Source of the DNA: Flavobacterium cerinum | GTDB taxonomy: Bacteria; Bacteroidota; Bacteroidia; Flavobacteriales; Flavobacteriaceae | Assembly: GCF_004028155.1 (NCBI RefSeq) | Contig: NZ_SBII01000003.1 | Coordinates: 310,001 to 374,000, forward strand | Length of the DNA stretch: 64,000 bases | Direction: 5' to 3' | Shown: positions 25,084-33,012 of the stretch, piece after piece | Position numbering within the stretch: the first letter of the stretch is position 1 | Layout: each line of letters starts with the position of its first letter | The notes under the pieces: model-generated | Databases searched by the model: none | Told to the model about the DNA's origin: nothing | The model's input: the letters and a program-made list of their open reading frames with translations, nothing else | Program-made: the position numbers and the translations under genes

Positions 25084-25992
25084 TTAAAATAATCCTTCAA
25101 TAGAAAGATAACGCTCACCCGTATCATAATTAAAAGTAACCACAACGGCATCCTGTGGTATTTCACTTAGTTTTTTATTAACCGCTGCTAATGATGCACC
25201 AGTAGACACTCCTGCAAGTATTCCCTCCTGTTTTGCAACGTTTCTCGCAAAGTCATAGGATTCTTCTTTCCCTACCTGTATAACGCCGTCAATAAGTTCA
25301 CTTTGATAAATAGAAGGCACAAACCCTGCTCCTATTCCCTGCAATGGGTGCAGTCCCGGACTTCCTCCGCTTAATACAGGAGATAATTCAGGCTCAACGG
25401 CAAATACCTTAGTGTTTGGGAATTTCTCCTTTAAAATAGCTGCTATACCTGTAATATGGCCTCCTGTACCTACTCCGGTAATTAAATAATCGATTCCTTC
25501 AGGGAAATCTGCTATTAACTCCTGTGCAGTGGTTTTTTTATGTACCTCAACATTAGCCGGATTATCGAACTGGCGTGGTGACCAGGCATTGAGTGTAGAT
25601 GCCGTAAGCTCCGCAGCCTTTTCAATAGCACCTTTCATGCCCTTTTCACGTGGTGTAAGCTCAAATTCTGCACCATAGATAGACATTAATTTTCTACGTT
25701 CTATGCTCATGGATTCCGGCATTACAAGGATCAGTTTATATCCTTTTACAGCTGCTACCAATGCCAAACCAATACCAGTATTTCCCGATGTAGGCTCTAT
25801 AATAACGCTGTCCGGCTTTAAGATTCCTTTTGTTTCGGCATCTTCTATCATGGCCAGTGCGATCCTGTCTTTAATGCTGTTACCAGGGTTATTTCGTTCC
25901 AGTTTTATCCATACATTACGGTTAGGAAATAGTTTATTTAGTTTTACATGTGGCGTTTTACCTATAGTTTCTAAAATGTTATTCGCTTTCAT
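25084..25992 (-). CDS. cysK: Cysteine synthase (O-acetylserine sulfhydrylase)
   Basis: 302 residues. This PLP enzyme makes cysteine from O-acetylserine and sulfide. It has the PLP Lys41 in [13 protein letters not shown] (34-46), the substrate loop [11 protein letters not shown] (about 67-77), the phosphate-binding loop [11 protein letters not shown] (about 172-182), and [11 protein letters not shown] near the C-terminus. CysK and CysM are hard to separate by eye; the cysE linkage favours a biosynthetic role. It is 10 bases downstream of cysE, and so falls under the same leader control. Confidence 0.95.
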   Translation of the reverse strand: MKANNILETIGKTPHVKLNKLFPNRNVWIKLERNNPGNSIKDRIALAMIEDAETKGILKPDSVIIEPTSGNTGIGLALVAAVKGYKLILVMPESMSIERRKLMSIYGAEFELTPREKGMKGAIEKAAELTASTLNAWSPRQFDNPANVEVHKKTTAQELIADFPEGIDYLITGVGTGGHITGIAAILKEKFPNTKVFAVEPELSPVLSGGSPGLHPLQGIGAGFVPSIYQSELIDGVIQVGKEESYDFARNVAKQEGILAGVSTGASLAAVNKKLSEIPQDAVVVTFNYDTGERYLSIEGLF

Positions 25993-26002
25993 ATATTGAT
26001 TT

Positions 26003-26818
26003 TTATATTACAAAATTTAAAGGTTCAGGGAACACTTCCCTACTTTTTATGGTGATCTCACTCTTATGGTATACCAATGAATTGAACGGAACCGAGTTAG
26101 TGATCCATACGTTGCCGCCAATAATACTGCCATCACCAATTACGGTAGCACCGCCAAGTATAGTCGCATTAGCATAAATAGTAACATCATTCCCAATGGT
26201 GGGATGCCTTTTTACGGATGCTTCTGCCTTGCTTACGCTTAGCGCTCCAAGTGTAACTCCCTGGTATATTTTTACATCATTGCCAATGATTGATGTTTCC
26301 CCAATTACGATACCGGTACCATGGTCAATAAAAAAACGTTCTCCAATTATTGCCCCCGGATGGATGTCTATTCCGGTTCGGCCGTGTACATACTCACTCA
26401 TCATTCTTGGTAATACCTGTACATTGTTTTGCCATAGTTCATGAGCCATACGATAAACCGCAATAGCAAAGAAACCGGGGTATGAAATAAGCACTTCCGA
26501 TCGCGATTTTGCTGCTGGATCGAATTCAAATATGGCTTTTAAATCATCTTCAAGTTTTTCATGAAGTATACTAACCTTATCTTTTAAAGATAAGATCAAT
26601 ACATTAATTTCTACCTTATTTAAACCTGCACGATAAAGCAGGTTATCCATTATGCTTTCAAGTTCTTTTTCTTTCCCTAAAAAATAGTCATAATCGGTAT
26701 ATTCTTCACCAATACAAAAGAGCCATTTAAAGAATTCTTCTATCCAATATTCAGTTTTTGCCTTGTCTGGCAGCACGCCGAATTTTAAATAGTTGGCGCT
26801 GTAAACAGGATGTTTCAT
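26003..26818 (-). CDS. cysE: Serine O-acetyltransferase
   Basis: 271 residues from ATG 26818 ([14 protein letters not shown]); an earlier TTG at 26830 abuts the attenuator T-tract and is unlikely. The helical N-terminal domain is about 1-125. The left-handed beta-helix with hexapeptide repeats spans about 135-250: [32 protein letters not shown] carries the catalytic His/Asp residues, followed by [11 protein letters not shown] and [16 protein letters not shown]. It makes O-acetylserine from serine and acetyl-CoA, the committed step of cysteine synthesis. First gene of the cysE-cysK operon. Its leader contains a cysteine-rich ORF and a terminator. Confidence 0.96.
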   Translation of the reverse strand: MKHPVYSANYLKFGVLPDKAKTEYWIEEFFKWLFCIGEEYTDYDYFLGKEKELESIMDNLLYRAGLNKVEINVLILSLKDKVSILHEKLEDDLKAIFEFDPAAKSRSEVLISYPGFFAIAVYRMAHELWQNNVQVLPRMMSEYVHGRTGIDIHPGAIIGERFFIDHGTGIVIGETSIIGNDVKIYQGVTLGALSVSKAEASVKRHPTIGNDVTIYANATILGGATVIGDGSIIGGNVWITNSVPFNSLVYHKSEITIKSREVFPEPLNFVI

Positions 26819-26830
26819 TGTATAATTCAA

Positions 26831-26864
26831 ATAAAAAAGCTCCTCTTTTGAGAGGAGCTTTTGC
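26831..26864 (-). terminator. Leader terminator (attenuator) upstream of cysE
   Basis: On the minus strand AAAAGCTCCTC (26862-26852) pairs with GAGGAGCTTTT (26845-26835) around a short loop, followed by six T residues and AT. The stem ends only 17 bases before the cysE ATG, so it would stop transcription inside the leader unless disrupted. Confidence 0.9.
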
Positions 26865-26915
26865 GTTAATTAGATATCATTTAAACCTAATTTATACCAT
26901 AGCAAATGCACCCCC
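26851..26915 (-). promoter_or_regulatory. Predicted antiterminator of the cysE leader
   Basis: On the minus strand 26915-26902 (GGGGGTGCATTTGC) can pair with 26864-26851 (GCAAAAGCTCCTCT), giving 12 of 14 pairs with two single mismatches. The second segment is the 5' arm of the terminator, so the two structures exclude each other. The first segment starts at the last base of the leader ORF stop codon. Upstream, 26962-26952 (AAATTTACACC) can pair with 26914-26904 at 9 of 11 positions, a classical 1:2 pairing. Confidence 0.65.
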
Positions 26916-26965
26916 TACCTGAGAGAACAACATAAACATGCCAGATAAACCGGTGTAAATTTCAT
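26915..26965 (-). CDS. Cysteine-rich leader peptide of cysE-cysK
   Basis: A 16-codon ORF reading MKFTPVYLACLCCSLR then TAG. Three of the four codons at residues 10-13 are Cys (UGU). It starts about 24 bases after an exact -7 box, in the A-rich context (AAAAATCGCAATG) typical of starts in this genome. The terminator lies about 50 bases after its stop, followed by cysE. Its position, codon content and overlap with the predicted antiterminator mark it as a sensor of charged Cys-tRNA. Too short for ordinary gene callers; translation is not proven. Confidence 0.7.
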   Translation of the reverse strand: MKFTPVYLACLCCSLR

Positions 26966-26988
26966 TGCGATTTTTGTTTAAAGAAGAA

Positions 26989-26996
26989 CAAAGGTA
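26989..26996 (-). promoter_or_regulatory. -7 promoter box of the cysE leader transcript
   Basis: TACCTTTG on the minus strand, exact TAnnTTTG match. Initiation near 26983 gives a leader transcript of about 165 nt before cysE. Confidence 0.7.
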
Positions 26997-27010
26997 GCTA
27001 AAAATATCAC

Positions 27011-27035
27011 ATAGTCTACTAATTTAGTAGATTAA
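27011..27035. promoter_or_regulatory. Rrf2/IscR/CymR-like palindromic operator
   Basis: TCTACTAATTTAGTAGA (27015-27031) has perfect 8-bp arms around a central T. In its flanks (27012-27034) it fits the IscR type-1 layout of two half-sites ATAxxxxACT and AGTxxxxTA at most positions. On the minus strand it sits 19-35 bases upstream of the cysE -7 box, over the expected -33 region. That position suits a repressor such as an Rrf2-family cysteine regulator. Confidence 0.6.
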
Positions 27036-27067
27036 TAACATTCTCAAATCAAGAAGTAAATGTTTTA

Positions 27068-27075
27068 TACATTTG
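27068..27075 (+). promoter_or_regulatory. -7 promoter box of pabA
   Basis: TACATTTG, exact TAnnTTTG match, 19 bases before the ATG at 27095. Confidence 0.65.
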
Positions 27076-27094
27076 CAGCCTGATACCCAATTTT

Positions 27095-27664
27095 ATGAAG
27101 AAAATTTTAGTCATCGACAACTACGATAGCTTTACTTACAACCTTGTTCATTACCTGGAAGACCTTGACTGCAAGGTTACTGTGCTACGAAATAATGAAT
27201 TATCAATAGACGAACCTGCACAATATGACAAGCTGCTACTTTCACCGGGGCCAGGCGTACCGAATGAAGCCGGACTATTAAAAGACATCATAAAAGAGTA
27301 TGCTGCAACAAAAAGTATACTTGGAATTTGTCTTGGCCAGCAGGCAATTGCGGAGGTATTTGGGGGTAGTCTTATTAACCTTGAAAAAGTGTATCACGGC
27401 ATAGGTACAACCATCGATATTATAGTCGATAACGAACCTCTTTTTACTGGATTAAGTCATGAGATAGAGGTAGGAAGATACCATTCCTGGAGTGTCGACC
27501 CAACCACTTTACCAGACGTTTTAGAGGTTACTTCAACCGATAAAGAAGGGAATATAATGTCACTCAGACATAAAATATACGACGTTAGAGGAGTACAATT
27601 TCATCCGGAATCAGTGCTAACACCAAGTGGAAAGAAAATATTAGCCAATTGGATCAGGCTATAA
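27095..27664 (+). CDS. pabA: Glutamine amidotransferase, aminodeoxychorismate/anthranilate synthase component II
   Basis: 189 residues, a class I glutaminase with DNYDSFTYNLVHYL (8-21), the oxyanion region LLLSPGPGVPNEAG (47-60), nucleophile Cys79 in GICLGQQAIAEVFGG (77-91), and His170/Glu172 in QFHPES. It supplies ammonia from glutamine to chorismate for p-aminobenzoate (folate) or anthranilate (tryptophan). No trp or pabB gene adjoins it, so PabA versus TrpG is open; a stand-alone copy favours the folate branch or a shared subunit. Confidence 0.9.
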   Translation: MKKILVIDNYDSFTYNLVHYLEDLDCKVTVLRNNELSIDEPAQYDKLLLSPGPGVPNEAGLLKDIIKEYAATKSILGICLGQQAIAEVFGGSLINLEKVYHGIGTTIDIIVDNEPLFTGLSHEIEVGRYHSWSVDPTTLPDVLEVTSTDKEGNIMSLRHKIYDVRGVQFHPESVLTPSGKKILANWIRL

Positions 27665-27729
27665 ATAACAATAAAGTTTTACTTTAACACAAATACACAA
27701 TACATCTGAAAAACAAAAACATAACATAT

Positions 27730-27760
27730 AACTATAGAAAAATACTATAGTTGTTTTCTA
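27730..27760 (+). terminator. Weak hairpin after pabA
   Basis: AACTATAG (27730-27737) and CTATAGTT (27745-27752) form a perfect 8-bp stem with a 7-nt loop, followed by GTTTTC. The stem is AT-rich, hence a weak terminator at best. Confidence 0.45.
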
Positions 27761-27795
27761 CAGCGTTTTCTGTTAATAACCTGTTAATGGAGAGG

Positions 27796-27833
27796 TTAAA
27801 CAAATGTTTAATTTAAACGATTGTTTAACTTTG
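27796..27833 (+). promoter_or_regulatory. TetR promoter with tandem operators
   Basis: TTAAACAAATGTTTAA (27796-27811, perfect 7-bp arms) and TTAAACGATTGTTTAA (27813-27828, one mismatch) lie side by side, centres 17 bases apart. The exact -7 box TAACTTTG (27826-27833) overlaps the end of the second. This predicts autorepression of the TetR-efflux operon. Confidence 0.75.
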
Positions 27834-27856
27834 TAGACGAATTTAGAAAACAGTAT

Positions 27857-28480
27857 ATGACTGAATTTAATGACAAACAAATAGACATTCTGCAGGCTGC
27901 AGAAAAACTGTTTGCAGAAGATGGCTATGATGGTACCTCCATCAGGACGATCGCTAAAGAAGCCTCGGTAAATATCGCAATGATATCCTACTACTTTGGT
28001 TCGAAAGAAAAGCTGCTCGAAGCACTCATCATACACCGCACCTCGGGTATGAAAATCCAACTCGAAAACATTTTTAAGGAAGACCTTCTTCCTATCGAAA
28101 AAGTAGAACGCCTGATTGATCTTTACATCTCGCGGATAAACAAAAACAAATGCATGTACCAGATTCTCCATTTTGAACTTTCTACCAAGAAAAGAATAAT
28201 GGATATGAATGCATTTAAAGATGTGAAATATGAAAACCTACAAGCCTTTACGAAAATTATAAAGGAAGGTCAGGAATTGGGCCACTTTAGGAAAGATGTA
28301 AACATCACTCTTATCCCCCCAACGATAATGGGCACTCTAGTACACTTCCAAATGAACAAGCCATTCTTTGAACCTGTCCTTGGAATCAAAACCGAAGAAG
28401 AATACGAAAACTACATCAAGAACGAGCTTACAGCTCATATTAAACAAACCATTAAAGCGCTTTTAGTACATGAAAATTAA
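27857..28480 (+). CDS. TetR/AcrR-family transcriptional regulator
   Basis: 207 residues from ATG 27857, chosen because an upstream in-frame TTG (27821) lies inside the promoter. The HTH is near the N-terminus: ILQAAEKLFAEDGYDGTSIRTIAKEASVNIAMISYYFGSKEKLLEAL (about 10-57). The C-terminal ligand domain begins LIDLYISRINKNKCMYQILHFEL. It ends inside the first codons of the tolC-like gene (11-base overlap), so it is the first gene of the efflux operon it presumably represses. Confidence 0.93.
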   Translation: MTEFNDKQIDILQAAEKLFAEDGYDGTSIRTIAKEASVNIAMISYYFGSKEKLLEALIIHRTSGMKIQLENIFKEDLLPIEKVERLIDLYISRINKNKCMYQILHFELSTKKRIMDMNAFKDVKYENLQAFTKIIKEGQELGHFRKDVNITLIPPTIMGTLVHFQMNKPFFEPVLGIKTEEEYENYIKNELTAHIKQTIKALLVHEN

Positions 28481-29819
28481 ACATTTACTGCCCGGCGGCC
28501 TGCTTTTCTTTGCCTTAACACTACAGGCACAGGAAAAAAAACAGCTTACACTGGATGAGGCTATATCGCTGGCAGTTACAAAAAGTAACGAGGCAAGCCT
28601 GGCAGATGCCAGAATAGCCACATCTAAATTTGACCTGGATAATGCTAAAAACAATATCTACCCCGACTTTAAAGTCTCAGGTCAGTACATGAGGATCACA
28701 AATCCTACCATAAACCTTAGGACCTCCCTGGGTAATGAAAGTACCCCTTCCGAAGGTGAAAAAGCAAATGCTTCACCAGAGGTTAACCGTATCATGATGG
28801 CTCAGGCTTCTCTTAGCATGCCTATTTTTTCGGGCTTTAAATTAAAGAATAGCGTAAATGCTTCAGAGAACATGTACAAGGCACAAACCTTTAATGCTGC
28901 AAATGCTAAAGAACAGGTAGCATTACAAACAATCATGTTATACACTAATTTGTACAAAGCACAGGAGTCAGTTAAACTTGTACAGGAGAATTTGAAAAGT
29001 GCCAACCAGCGTGTTGCCGATTTTAGCGCTATGGAGAAAAACGGACTATTAGCCCGCAACGACTTTTTGAAAGCACAGCTTCAGGCAAGCAATATACAGC
29101 TCACACTCGACGATGCTAACAAAAAGGTGTCTACCATCAATTATCAGCTAATAACGCTTCTAAAGCTTCCGGAAGGTACTCAGGTGACACCAAGCGAAGC
29201 TTACTTTAAGAACGCCGGTAGTGTAACGCCATCTGTAACCCAAAATGAGGCTATTGCACAACGCAGCGATCTTGAAGCTTTGAGATGGCAGCAAAAAGCA
29301 AACGAATCCAATGTAAAGATTGCAAAGGGTGACTACTACCCTTCAATCGCCTTTACAGCGGGCTACATCGCTTTAGATATTCAAAACGTGGTTCAGGTAT
29401 ATAATGCCGTTAATGTTGGCATAGGCGTGTCGTATGACATTTCTAACATCTTTAAGAACAACAAAAAAGTAAAAGCTGCAGAAAGCCGTGCCGAAGAAAC
29501 AAGACAACAGGTAGAAATACTTACCGATCATGTGAAGGTACAAGTTCAGGAGTCGCTTGAAAACTACAACCTGAGCTTAAAGCAGAACAAAGTTTATACA
29601 GAAGCTGTAGAACAGGCTGTAGAAAACTACAGAATCGTTAAGGACAAATATGAAAACGGACTGGTAGATACTAACGACCTTCTTGATGCCGATGTTCAGC
29701 AATTACAATCAAAAATAAACGAGGCTTTCTCTAAAGCCGATATCACCCAGCGTTACTATGAACTGCTTAACGCATCGGGTAAACTAACTAATTCTTTTAA
29801 TCTTACCTCTACAAAATAA
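28470..29819 (+). CDS. TolC-family outer membrane efflux protein
   Basis: 449 residues. The signal peptide (about 1-20, ending LQAQ) precedes the two OEP repeats: KKQLTLDEAISLAVTKSNEA (repeat 1) and VTQNEAIAQRSDLEALRWQQKA (repeat 2). Long helices suit the periplasmic tunnel and beta strands the barrel. It completes a tripartite pump with the HlyD-like and MFS genes that follow (5-base and 1-base gaps). Overlaps the TetR gene by 11 bases. Confidence 0.95.
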   Translation: MKIKHLLPGGLLFFALTLQAQEKKQLTLDEAISLAVTKSNEASLADARIATSKFDLDNAKNNIYPDFKVSGQYMRITNPTINLRTSLGNESTPSEGEKANASPEVNRIMMAQASLSMPIFSGFKLKNSVNASENMYKAQTFNAANAKEQVALQTIMLYTNLYKAQESVKLVQENLKSANQRVADFSAMEKNGLLARNDFLKAQLQASNIQLTLDDANKKVSTINYQLITLLKLPEGTQVTPSEAYFKNAGSVTPSVTQNEAIAQRSDLEALRWQQKANESNVKIAKGDYYPSIAFTAGYIALDIQNVVQVYNAVNVGIGVSYDISNIFKNNKKVKAAESRAEETRQQVEILTDHVKVQVQESLENYNLSLKQNKVYTEAVEQAVENYRIVKDKYENGLVDTNDLLDADVQQLQSKINEAFSKADITQRYYELLNASGKLTNSFNLTSTK

Positions 29820-29824
29820 TCACC

Positions 29825-30904
29825 ATGGAAAAGAAACCGACAAATAAAAAGTTCCTTGTTATACTTATCGTCCTGGTTGTGCTGGGCGCTACTTACGGAA
29901 TTTACAAATACATGCACTCCCTGGCTCATGAAGAAACAGATGATGCCCAGGTAGAAAAAAACATGAACCCAATTCTTCCAAGAGTTACCGGATACATAAC
30001 TAAAGTATTTGTAAAAGATAACGACTTCGTTAAAAAAGGAGATACGCTTTTCACAATTGATGACAAAGACTATGTAGTAAGAGTTGAAGAAGCTAAAGCG
30101 GCACTTGCAGCAGCAGAAGGAAGTTTTGAAGCTGCTAAAGCAGATACAGGTGGTGCATCGGCAAATATTTCGGTATCTGAAGCGAATGTACAATCTTCTA
30201 AAGGAAACATTGAAGCAGCTAAAGTTAGACTTTGGAGAGCTACGAATGATTTTCAGCGTTTTGAAAACCTGTACAAAAATCACTCTATAACCAAACAACA
30301 GTTTGAACAGGCCCAGGCAGCAAAACAGGAAGCAGAAGCACAATTGAAAGTATTACAGCAGGCAGAAAACGCCAGCAACTATCAAAAAAACGTAATCGTT
30401 TCAAGATCTAACGTAACAGGAAAGCAAGTTGATGTGGCTGCTGCCAACATCAAAAAAGCACAGGCAATGCTTGATGCTGCAAAACTTAATCTTACTTACA
30501 CGGTAGTAACTGCGTCTATTGACGGGCAGGTAGCAACTATAGACATTCAGCCAGGACAACTGGTACAACCGGGTCAGGCTTTATTTTATATCATCAACAA
30601 TCAGGATGCATGGGTTGTAGCTAACTTTAAAGAAACACAGCTTAACAAAATGAAAGTAGGACAAAAAGTAACCATCATTGCAGATGCTTACCCAGATGTG
30701 AAGTTTGAAGGTGTTCTTGCCTCTTTCTCTCCTGCAACAGGATCACGTTTCTCTTTACTACCTCCAGATAACGCAACCGGAAACTTTGTGAAAACAATTC
30801 AGAGGCTTCCTGTAAAAATCAGCCTTACAGAGAATAACGATAAAGAAAAAATCAAGCTGCTTCGCCCGGGTATGAACGTAGAAGTAGACGTACACGTAAA
30901 ATAA
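29825..30904 (+). CDS. emrA: HlyD/EmrA-family periplasmic adaptor
   Basis: 359 residues. One N-terminal transmembrane helix (about 10-28), then EETDDAQVEKNMNPILPRVTGYITKVFVKDNDFVKKGDTLFTIDDKDY (lipoyl-type half). A long alpha-hairpin follows (about 80-220, Ala/Lys/Gln-rich coiled coil), then the second half (TYTVVTASIDGQVATIDIQPGQLVQPGQALFYIIN). The beta-barrel ends VEVDVHVK. The TDDAQV start is typical of EmrA. It links the inner-membrane EmrB-type pump to TolC. Confidence 0.95.
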   Translation: MEKKPTNKKFLVILIVLVVLGATYGIYKYMHSLAHEETDDAQVEKNMNPILPRVTGYITKVFVKDNDFVKKGDTLFTIDDKDYVVRVEEAKAALAAAEGSFEAAKADTGGASANISVSEANVQSSKGNIEAAKVRLWRATNDFQRFENLYKNHSITKQQFEQAQAAKQEAEAQLKVLQQAENASNYQKNVIVSRSNVTGKQVDVAAANIKKAQAMLDAAKLNLTYTVVTASIDGQVATIDIQPGQLVQPGQALFYIINNQDAWVVANFKETQLNKMKVGQKVTIIADAYPDVKFEGVLASFSPATGSRFSLLPPDNATGNFVKTIQRLPVKISLTENNDKEKIKLLRPGMNVEVDVHVK

Positions 30905-30905
30905 T

Positions 30906-32498
30906 ATGGCAGGAGTAGCAGCAACAGCAGACGATAGTCTGGTAGAATATGGCTTCAGGCGCGTTATCATTACGATAACGGCAGTACTATGTGCGCTGCT
31001 TGAAATTGTAGATACCACTATTGTAAACGTAGCATTAAGCGACATGCGCGGTACCCTGGGTGCAACACTAACAGATGTTGCATGGGTTATTACCGCCTAT
31101 GCCATTGCTAACGTAATTGTAATCCCCATGACAAGCTGGCTTTCGCAGCAGTTTGGGAGAAGAAACTATTTTGCAGTATCCATTATTATTTTTACGGTGG
31201 CCTCATTTTTATGTGGTAACGCAACAAACATATGGGAACTGGTGACCTTCCGTTTTATACAGGGACTTGGTGGTGGTGCACTTCTTGTAACGGCACAAAC
31301 CATTATTACTGAAAGCTACCCAATAGCTAAAAGAGGAATGGCACAGGCTATTTATGGTATGGGTGTAATTGTAGGCCCAACCCTTGGTCCGCCATTAGGA
31401 GGTTATATCATTAAGAATTACGAATGGCCTTATATATTTTACATCAACATTCCATTGGGTATCATAGCAACATTATTAACCCTTATGTATGTAAAAAGTC
31501 CTAAATATGGCGAAAAACTTAAAGCCAATCAGGTAGACTGGCTGGGTATAGGTTTATTAGCTGCATTTATTGGATCATTACAGTATATACTTGAACATGG
31601 ACAACAGGACGACTGGTTTGCAGACGGCACCATCGTTACCTTAAGTGTGGTAACTGTTTTTGGACTATTAGGGTTCATTTGGAGAGAAATGACGTATGCC
31701 CACCCCATTGTAAACCTTAAGGTATTAGGCGATAGTAACCTTCGCATTGGTACTATAATGTGTTTTATTTTAGGATTCGGACTGTATGGAACTACATTTA
31801 TTGTGCCTATATATACACAGTCGGTTTTAGGTTGGGACGCATTAGATACAGGACTTCTTTTAATACCAAGTTCACTGACAACTGCTTTCATGATGCCTAT
31901 TATTGGTAAAATGATACAGAGAGGTATTCCGCAGACGTATATGGTAGCCCTTGGCTTCCTTATTTTCTTTGGATTCACCTTATGGATGCATAATGTACTA
32001 ACACCTGATACAGGTGCTGAACATATGTTCTGGCCACTAATATTGCGTGGTATGGGATTAGGTTTATTGTTTGTACCTATAACTACCCTGTCATTATCTA
32101 CCCTTAAAGGAAAAAGTATTGGTGAAGGTGCAGCCTTTACCGGAATGATGCGTCAATTAGGTGGATCGTTTGGTATTGCCATCATTACTACGTTCATCTC
32201 ACGTTTTGGGCAGCAGCACAGAGTAGATTTGGTTTCAAACCTGAATACGACCAGTTTTGAAGTACAGCAGCGTATAATGCAGTTAAAACAAGGATTCATG
32301 GCAAAAGGTTTTAGTGCCAGTGAAGCTTTGGCAAAAGCACATCAGGTAATGGATCTGTCGGTAACAAAACAGGCAACTGTATTGTCGTTCATGGATATTT
32401 TTATGTACCTGGGTATTCTTTTCCTTGTATGTATACCATTTATACTGCTTGTAAAACGAGGTAAAGGAAAAATTGATATCGCTGATGCTATGCACTAA
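30906..32498 (+). CDS. emrB: DHA2-family MFS multidrug transporter, EmrB-type
   Basis: 530 residues with about 14 transmembrane segments. Motifs: DTTIVNVALSDMRGTLG in TM1 (the DHA2 motif LDxTIVNVALP form), WVITAYAIANVIVIPMTSWLSQQFGRRNYF (motif A), and IYGMGVIVGPTLGPPLGGYIIKNYEWPYIFYINIPLG (motif C region). A proton-driven exporter of hydrophobic drugs or detergents, working with the EmrA and TolC partners. The gene starts 1 base after the adaptor. Confidence 0.95.
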   Translation: MAGVAATADDSLVEYGFRRVIITITAVLCALLEIVDTTIVNVALSDMRGTLGATLTDVAWVITAYAIANVIVIPMTSWLSQQFGRRNYFAVSIIIFTVASFLCGNATNIWELVTFRFIQGLGGGALLVTAQTIITESYPIAKRGMAQAIYGMGVIVGPTLGPPLGGYIIKNYEWPYIFYINIPLGIIATLLTLMYVKSPKYGEKLKANQVDWLGIGLLAAFIGSLQYILEHGQQDDWFADGTIVTLSVVTVFGLLGFIWREMTYAHPIVNLKVLGDSNLRIGTIMCFILGFGLYGTTFIVPIYTQSVLGWDALDTGLLLIPSSLTTAFMMPIIGKMIQRGIPQTYMVALGFLIFFGFTLWMHNVLTPDTGAEHMFWPLILRGMGLGLLFVPITTLSLSTLKGKSIGEGAAFTGMMRQLGGSFGIAIITTFISRFGQQHRVDLVSNLNTTSFEVQQRIMQLKQGFMAKGFSASEALAKAHQVMDLSVTKQATVLSFMDIFMYLGILFLVCIPFILLVKRGKGKIDIADAMH

Positions 32499-32510
32499 AA
32501 ACAAAAAAGT

Positions 32511-32801
32511 ATGAACGATAAGTATAACCATTATAAAATTACACTGGAACATAAGCACAGTCCAAAAGACGAAATGCTTCATGAACCTGTACAGGTTGAG
32601 TTTAATAACCATGATAATATCTTCTCTATCATAGAAAAGCTTCAGGAGCGCAGTCTTTTTAATGATAAAAACCAGGAGATCGAATTTGCTATCGGACTTA
32701 AAATGTTTAGTGAAGTAATGCTTAGAAATAAGGAAAACCCTTTGTTTGAAGAGTTCCTTCCGGCATTTAAAGATTTTATGAAAAAGCTTAAATCAACTTA
32801 A
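32511..32801 (+). CDS. DUF3861 family protein
   Basis: 96 residues: NHYKITLEHKHSPKDEMLHEPVQVEFNNHDNIFSIIEKLQERSLF, then EFAIGLKMFSEVMLRNKENPLFEEFLPAFKDFMKKLK. This pattern matches DUF3861. Cytoplasmic, no catalytic motif. It lies 12 bases after the MFS gene and is the last gene of the efflux operon; its role there is unknown. Confidence 0.85.
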   Translation: MNDKYNHYKITLEHKHSPKDEMLHEPVQVEFNNHDNIFSIIEKLQERSLFNDKNQEIEFAIGLKMFSEVMLRNKENPLFEEFLPAFKDFMKKLKST

Positions 32802-32840
32802 TTGATTTAAGCAGTACATTATAATAATTGGTTTGGTGTG

Positions 32841-32880
32841 AAAACTCCGGATGCTTTACAGCTCCGGAGTTTTCTTTTTA
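32841..32880 (+). terminator. Terminator of the efflux operon
   Basis: AAAACTCCGGA (32841-32851) pairs with TCCGGAGTTTT (32863-32873), 11-nt loop, followed by CTTTTT. Confidence 0.92.
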
Positions 32881-32903
32881 TGAGGTGATAACAAAAACAT
32901 ATA

Positions 32904-33007
32904 AATAAAGAGTCATACTTCAACAAGCTCGGTATGACTCTTTATTCCAATATTTGTAGTATTAACACAATGCTTGTCACCCTGAGCTTGTCGAAGGGCT
33001 TCTAAGC
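32904..33007. repeat. REP-like intergenic repeat cluster
   Basis: A 15-bp perfect hairpin (32904-32918 with 32932-32946, loop TTCAACAAGCTCG) is followed about 30 bases later by CACCCTGAGCTTGTCGAAGGG (32979-32999). The loop and the second element are versions of the AAGCTTGTCGAAG-type sequence (one antisense to the other) that recurs between genes in many flavobacterial genomes. It is not protein-coding, although its translation gives a familiar spurious peptide (HTELVEV). Confidence 0.75.
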
Positions 33008-33012
33008 AATGC

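Noticed and set aside
27804..27856. Earlier starts for the TetR gene (TTG 27821 in frame)
   Set aside because: They lie inside operators and the -7 box, upstream of the expected transcription start.
27773..28171. 132-codon ORF antisense to the TetR gene
   Set aside because: It overlaps the operators and promoter; shadow frame.
29756..30343. 195-codon ORF antisense to the EmrA-like gene
   Set aside because: Cys/Phe/Ser-rich shadow of an Ala/Lys-rich coiled coil.
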